From assembly GCA_934597345.1 (NCBI GenBank), contig CAKTRJ010000002.1, positions 1 through 64,000 of the forward strand: a stretch of DNA of 64,000 bases, given 5' to 3'. The DNA is from an uncultured Oscillospiraceae bacterium (lineage in GTDB: Bacteria > Bacillota > Clostridia > Oscillospirales > Oscillospiraceae). Below, in pieces: positions 60,025 through 64,000 of the stretch. A program made the translations under genes and the position numbers. Every line of letters begins with the position of its first letter. Position 1 is the first letter of the stretch. The notes beneath the pieces are model-generated. The model did no database searches. It had not been told where the DNA came from and saw only the letters and a list, made by a program, of their open reading frames with translations.

Positions 60025-60948
60025 ATGATGAAATTCGGACTGCTGACCGCCATCCTGGATGGCTGGACGTATGAGGAAGCGGTGGATATTGCCGCGGAGA
60101 TGGGCTTCCGCTGCCTGGAGGTGGCCTGCTGGCCCGCCGGTAAGGCAGAGCGCCGCTATGCCGGCGTCAGCCATATCGACTGTGCCCGCGTACTGGAAGA
60201 CGATGATTACGCCCGTCATGTGGTGGATTACGCGGCAGGGAAGGGGCTGACCATCTCCTCACTGGCCTTCTATCCCAACACCATGGACCCCGATCTGGAG
60301 AAGCGCACCGCTGCCATCGACCATCTGAAAACGCTGATTCGCGCCAGCGAAAAGCTGGGCGTGGGCATGGTCACCACCTTCATCGGCCGCGACCAGCACA
60401 AGACCCGCGAGGAAAACTATCAGCTGTTTGACGAGATCTGGCCCCCCATCATCCATCTGGCGGAGGAGTGCGGCGTCAAGGTCGCCATCGAGAACTGCCC
60501 CATGCTGTTCGGCGCCGACCAGTGGCCCGGCGGCCAGAACCTGATGTGCACGCCGGATATCTTCCGCGAGCTGTTCCGTCGTCTGCCCAGCCCCAGCTTC
60601 GGCCTGAACTTCGATCCCAGCCACTATGTATGGCAGCAGATGGACTACGTCAAAACCGTCTACGAGTTCAAAGACAAGCTGTTCCACGTCCACTTCAAGG
60701 ACATCAAGCTGTACCCTGAAAAGCTGGCGGAATGCGGCGTGCTGGCCTATCCGCTGGACTACATGGCTCCCGTGATCCCCGGTCATGGCGACGTGAATTG
60801 GGCGGCCTTTATTGCGGCCCTCAACGACATCCGCTATGACGGCAACGCTGTGATCGAGGTAGAGGACAAGGCATTCGAGGGTACCCATGAGGATATCCTG
60901 AACTCCATCCGCCTGTCCAAGCGCTATCTGGACAACTACATCATCTGA
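60025..60948 (+). CDS. Sugar phosphate isomerase/epimerase (xylose isomerase-like TIM barrel) 1
   Basis: 307 residues. AP_endonuclease_2-type TIM barrel with metal-site blocks VAIENCPM, NFDPSHYVWQ, HVHFKDI and VIEVEDKAFE. Acts on the product of a neighbouring dehydrogenase, as IolE/IolI-like enzymes do. Start at 60025 or 60028. Confidence 0.88.
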   Translation: MMKFGLLTAILDGWTYEEAVDIAAEMGFRCLEVACWPAGKAERRYAGVSHIDCARVLEDDDYARHVVDYAAGKGLTISSLAFYPNTMDPDLEKRTAAIDHLKTLIRASEKLGVGMVTTFIGRDQHKTREENYQLFDEIWPPIIHLAEECGVKVAIENCPMLFGADQWPGGQNLMCTPDIFRELFRRLPSPSFGLNFDPSHYVWQQMDYVKTVYEFKDKLFHVHFKDIKLYPEKLAECGVLAYPLDYMAPVIPGHGDVNWAAFIAALNDIRYDGNAVIEVEDKAFEGTHEDILNSIRLSKRYLDNYII

Positions 60949-60964
60949 AAGGCAGGGGAACCCC

Positions 60965-61783
60965 ATGAGAAAAGAGCGCATCATCGCGGTAAACTCCAAC
61001 TGCTACCACGGCTTTTCTATTGAGGAGGCCATTGCCGGTATCAAGAAGGCAGGTTTCCGCTATATCGAACTGACCGCCACCAAGGGCTGGACGGAGCATG
61101 TATTTCCCGACCAGAGCTTTGCGCGGCTGCTGGAGGTCAAGGACATGCTGGATGAGGCCGGTCTGATCCCCTTTGCCATGAGCGGTCATACCAACCTGAT
61201 GGACACCGATCGCATCGGCGATTTTGTCCGCAACATTCGACTGGCCCACTTCTTCGGCTGCGACTACATTGTTTCCTCCATCGGCGAGGCCCATCTGGAG
61301 GATAAGGCAGTGGCCTCCAACGCCGTAGTGGCCCAGCACATCCGTGATCTGGTGCCCTATCTGGAGGAATATGACATGACGCTGGTGCTGGAGACCCACG
61401 GTGAGCACGGCACAGGCGCTATCCTGAAGGAGATCGTGGAGCTGGTGGATTCTCCCCGTGTTCTCATCAATTACGACACCGCCAACGCCATTTTCTATGG
61501 CGATGTGGACGTGACAAAGGACTTCCTGGCCTCTATGGATAAGATCGGTTACGTCCACCTGAAGGACAAGGCCGCCGGGCGTCAGGAATGGAACTTCCCG
61601 GCGCTGGGCAAGGGCTATATCGACTTCCCGGTACTGTTTGACGCGCTGGATGCCGACAACAACATGAGTCCCTTCTCCATCGAGATCGAATTCACCCAGG
61701 CGGGTCCCAAGGATCTGGCCGAGGTGGATCAGGCGGTGCAGGACAGCGCCGATTATCTGATCTCTCAGGGCTTCGTGCTGTAA
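60965..61783 (+). CDS. Sugar phosphate isomerase/epimerase 2
   Basis: 272 residues, same fold: LETHGEHGTG, INYDTANAIFYG, VHLKDKAAG and IEIEFTQ carry the metal ligands. Only distantly similar to its neighbour, so the pair probably catalyses successive steps. Confidence 0.88.
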   Translation: MRKERIIAVNSNCYHGFSIEEAIAGIKKAGFRYIELTATKGWTEHVFPDQSFARLLEVKDMLDEAGLIPFAMSGHTNLMDTDRIGDFVRNIRLAHFFGCDYIVSSIGEAHLEDKAVASNAVVAQHIRDLVPYLEEYDMTLVLETHGEHGTGAILKEIVELVDSPRVLINYDTANAIFYGDVDVTKDFLASMDKIGYVHLKDKAAGRQEWNFPALGKGYIDFPVLFDALDADNNMSPFSIEIEFTQAGPKDLAEVDQAVQDSADYLISQGFVL

Positions 61784-61792
61784 GGAGGCCCC

Positions 61793-62767
61793 ATGATCAA
61801 GATCGGACTGGTGGGAACCGGCGGTATGGGCCGGGTACACTACGCCAATTTCAAAGAGATCCCCGACTGCGCCGTGACGGCGCTGTGCGGCGCCAGCGAT
61901 AAGGCGAAGGCCGCCGCGGAGGAGTGGGGCCTGCCGCTGTACGCCACTATTGAGGAGATGGCGGCCCATGTGGATATCGTGGATATCTGCACGCCCACCT
62001 ATACCCACCACGACATGGTGATGGAGAGCCTGCGCTGCGGCAAGGATACCATCGTGGAAAAGCCCATTGCCCTCAGCTCCACCGACGCAAGAGAGATGCT
62101 GGATACGGCGTGCGCCAAGGGTTGCCAGCTGTATGTAGCGCAGGTACTGCAATTCACCAAGGAGGTGGAGATCCTCCGCCGCATTGTGAAGGAAGGTACC
62201 TACGGCAAGCCGCTGGACGCGGTGTTTGAGCGGCTGTCCGCATGCCCTCAGTGGGTGCGGGGCGGCTGGCTGTTCGACAGGGACAAATCCGGCCTGCTGC
62301 CCTTTGACCTGCATATCCACGATCTGGATATCATTGTCTCGCTGTTCGGCACACCGGACGGCGTGGCTGTCACCTCCTGCGGCGGCGCGGATAAGACCTA
62401 CCGGGAGCAGTACCGCTTCCAATATACCTTTGGCGATCTGCACGTCTGTGCCGAGGCGGCGTGGTTCAACGCGCCCATCCCCTGGACGGCACGCTGGCGC
62501 GTCTATTTTGAAAACGGCATGCTCATCAACGATGGCCAGACGCTGACAGGCTATCAGTTCGGCAGGGAGCCGGAGGTATTCGACACTGCCGATGCGGTCA
62601 CCGTGTCCACCGGCATCAATGTGCCGCCCTGTGGCTGGTATTATAACGAGCTGAGCCATTTTCTGGACTGCGCCCGCCGTCATGAGCCGTCCCCCTATGT
62701 AACGCGCGAGCAGCTGCTGACGGTGGTCTCGCTGCTGGAAAAGATATCGGAGAATGAAAATGGATAA
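61793..62767 (+). CDS. Gfo/Idh/MocA-family dehydrogenase 2
   Basis: 324 residues: GTGGMGRVHYANF (about 7-19), VEKPIALS (about 91-98), HIHDLDIIVSLFG. Second NAD(P)-dependent polyol/sugar dehydrogenase of the operon. Ends overlapping the next gene by 8 bp. Confidence 0.9.
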   Translation: MIKIGLVGTGGMGRVHYANFKEIPDCAVTALCGASDKAKAAAEEWGLPLYATIEEMAAHVDIVDICTPTYTHHDMVMESLRCGKDTIVEKPIALSSTDAREMLDTACAKGCQLYVAQVLQFTKEVEILRRIVKEGTYGKPLDAVFERLSACPQWVRGGWLFDRDKSGLLPFDLHIHDLDIIVSLFGTPDGVAVTSCGGADKTYREQYRFQYTFGDLHVCAEAAWFNAPIPWTARWRVYFENGMLINDGQTLTGYQFGREPEVFDTADAVTVSTGINVPPCGWYYNELSHFLDCARRHEPSPYVTREQLLTVVSLLEKISENENG

Positions 62768-63515
62768 AGTAAAAGCCTATTTTGACCGCATCGGTTTGGA
62801 TATGCCGGAGCATATCGTGTGCGACGGCGCGCTGCTGAAGAAGATCCAGTATGCCCACTGCACCACCATCCCCTATGAAAATCTGGACATCATCCGCAAC
62901 ATCCCCATTTCGCTGGAGGAGGATGACCTGTTTGAAAAGATCGTGGTGAACCGCCGGGGCGGCTACTGCTTTGAACTGAACGGCCTGTACGGCTGGCTGC
63001 TGCGGCAGCTGGGCTATCAGGTCACCGACTGCTTTGCCCGCTATCTGCGGGGCGAGAGCACCATCCCCATGCGCCGCCACCGTGTATTGAAGGTGGAGGC
63101 CGTGGACGGTACCTATCTGTGCGACGTGGGCACCGGCGAGGTCTGCCCCCGTGAGCCGCTGCGCATGGAGGAAGGGCTGGTGCAGGAGCAGTACGGTGAG
63201 ACGTACCGGCTGGATAAGGATGACTTCCTTGGCTGGGTGGTGATGGATCTTCACAACGGCGAATGGCGGCAGTTCTATTCCTTTACCGAGGAGCCGCAGC
63301 TGATCTGCGATTTCTATGCCGTCACCTTCTTCTGTGAGAACCATCCCAGTTCCCCCTTCTTCCCGCAGGAGATGTTCTCCCTCAAGACCCCCACGGGCCG
63401 CATTACGCTGGACGGCCATCTCTACAAGGAGTTCGACGGCGACACTGTCACCGCACGGGAACTCCGTGATGATGAGCTGGCCTGGGGCTATGCCCAGTTT
63501 GGCCTGACACTTTGA
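62760..63515 (+). CDS. Arylamine N-acetyltransferase
   Basis: 251 residues. Catalytic triad region: Cys in NRRGGYCFELNGLYGWLL (about 62-79), His in RRHRVLKVEAVDG (about 104) and Asp in CDVGTGEV (about 121). Transfers acetyl (or similar acyl) from CoA to arylamines or hydrazines. Odd as last gene of a sugar operon. ATG 62760 preferred over 62754. Confidence 0.88.
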   Translation: MDKVKAYFDRIGLDMPEHIVCDGALLKKIQYAHCTTIPYENLDIIRNIPISLEEDDLFEKIVVNRRGGYCFELNGLYGWLLRQLGYQVTDCFARYLRGESTIPMRRHRVLKVEAVDGTYLCDVGTGEVCPREPLRMEEGLVQEQYGETYRLDKDDFLGWVVMDLHNGEWRQFYSFTEEPQLICDFYAVTFFCENHPSSPFFPQEMFSLKTPTGRITLDGHLYKEFDGDTVTARELRDDELAWGYAQFGLTL

Positions 63516-63559
63516 GAATAAGAAAACGAGAGCCGGTTGGCTCTCGTTTTCTTATTCTC
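63514..63559. terminator. Strong bidirectional terminator
   Basis: A perfect 21-bp stem starting GAGAATAAGAAAACGAGAGC around four bases; ends the sugar operon and the converging gene. Confidence 0.95.
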
Positions 63560-64000
63560 AGCCGATGCTGCGGCTATTTACTACGCCGCCCGGCGCGTCA
63601 CGGCTCAGCGGATGGTATTCGATCCCGGCGGAGGAGCAGTCCTGCAATGCCACCCTTGTCCACGCGGTGGCGTCATAGGGCTGGAGATACAGCTCACGCC
63701 GGTGCAGATCGTACATCACCGTATACTGGGTATAGCCGTCGCGGCTGCCTGTGGGCATCCCTGCCGCATCCAACGCGCGGTAGTGGTAGACACCCCGGCT
63801 GTGGGGCTCAAACACCGTGCGCATCAATCCGCTGCCCAGCGGCAGCATCTGTCCGTCCTCCATCCACCGCCCGTCGTGGTTCAGGGCTTTCAGCACCGCC
63901 AGCCGCACAAAGCGGTCATACGGCGCGTAGGACGCGGGAAGCACGCCGCTTTGCGTCAGATGCGGCACACCGGGATCGCCAGTCAGACGCACGCCCTCCC
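63558..64000 (-). CDS. Probable choloylglycine/penicillin-acylase-type amide hydrolase, C-terminal part
   Basis: Partial; runs off the right edge. The last 147 residues contain YAPYDRFVRLAVLKAL, a PLGSGLMRTVFEP-type segment and TQYTVMYDLHRRELYLQPYD, the usual closing strands of linear amide C-N hydrolases (Ntn fold). The catalytic N-terminal Cys would lie outside the window. Assignment is tentative. Confidence 0.5.
   Translation of the reverse strand, partial: EGVRLTGDPGVPHLTQSGVLPASYAPYDRFVRLAVLKALNHDGRWMEDGQMLPLGSGLMRTVFEPHSRGVYHYRALDAAGMPTGSRDGYTQYTVMYDLHRRELYLQPYDATAWTRVALQDCSSAGIEYHPLSRDAPGGVVNSRSIG

Overview
The window comes from a high-GC, endospore-forming, anaerobic member of the Clostridia, most likely a gut Oscillospiraceae-type bacterium. 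The evidence is the spore genes (cotJ operon, cwlD, sigG, spoVM, sipL), a reductase locus with acetyl-CoA-synthase-like and CooC-like proteins, and flavin ene-reductases. No rRNA, tRNA or CRISPR array was seen. Everything is inferred by reading the sequence; no database search was run.

Layout. (1) 1-541: 3' part of cotJC (minus strand), itself cut short at 214 and followed by short repeats and a terminator that look like the end of another element. (2) 542-38496: a complete 38-kb prophage between two copies of a 14-bp core. Its order is: large serine recombinase; a type III toxin-antitoxin locus (three RNA pseudoknot repeats plus ToxN); repressor/Cro switch with operators; small early genes; PcfK/PcfJ-like pair; DUF3102 protein; terminase large subunit; amidase-SPOR lysin; an HUH-type replication initiator; HicAB; terminase small subunit; portal, scaffold, decoration and capsid; connector; neck protein; collagen-like fibre; a poly-G-interrupted tail gene; glycine-rich tip protein; holin genes; two large internal-virion-like proteins; and a lysogenic membrane protein beside attR. 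No tape measure, sheath or tube gene is visible, so a short-tailed (P22-like) virion is the best guess. The part from 5.6 to 15.4 kb is peppered with GC-rich dispersed palindromic repeats that truncate or extend several small genes. (3) 38497-44528: cotJC 5' end and a cotJA-cotJB fusion, cwlD, radA, sigG, a YlmC-type gene, rpsB and tsf. (4) 44586-52714: a minus-strand operon of an ACS-like domain protein, a tiny membrane protein, an ATP-dependent activator, two HgdB/BcrB-type subunits and CooC, with a divergent ene-reductase. (5) 53037-54830: a small membrane protein, spoVM and sipL. (6) 55154-63515: a sugar ABC transporter followed by two Gfo/Idh/MocA dehydrogenases, two isomerase/epimerases and an arylamine N-acetyltransferase. 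(7) From 63558: the C-terminal part of a probable Ntn-type amide hydrolase.

The most interesting system is the prophage itself: it splits the spore-coat gene cotJC so that precise excision by its serine recombinase would rebuild the reading frame, as with skin/sigK and SPbeta/spsM in Bacillus. Next are the phage-borne ToxIN-type RNA-toxin locus and a ten-G tract that puts a tail gene out of frame by one base, as expected for phase variation.
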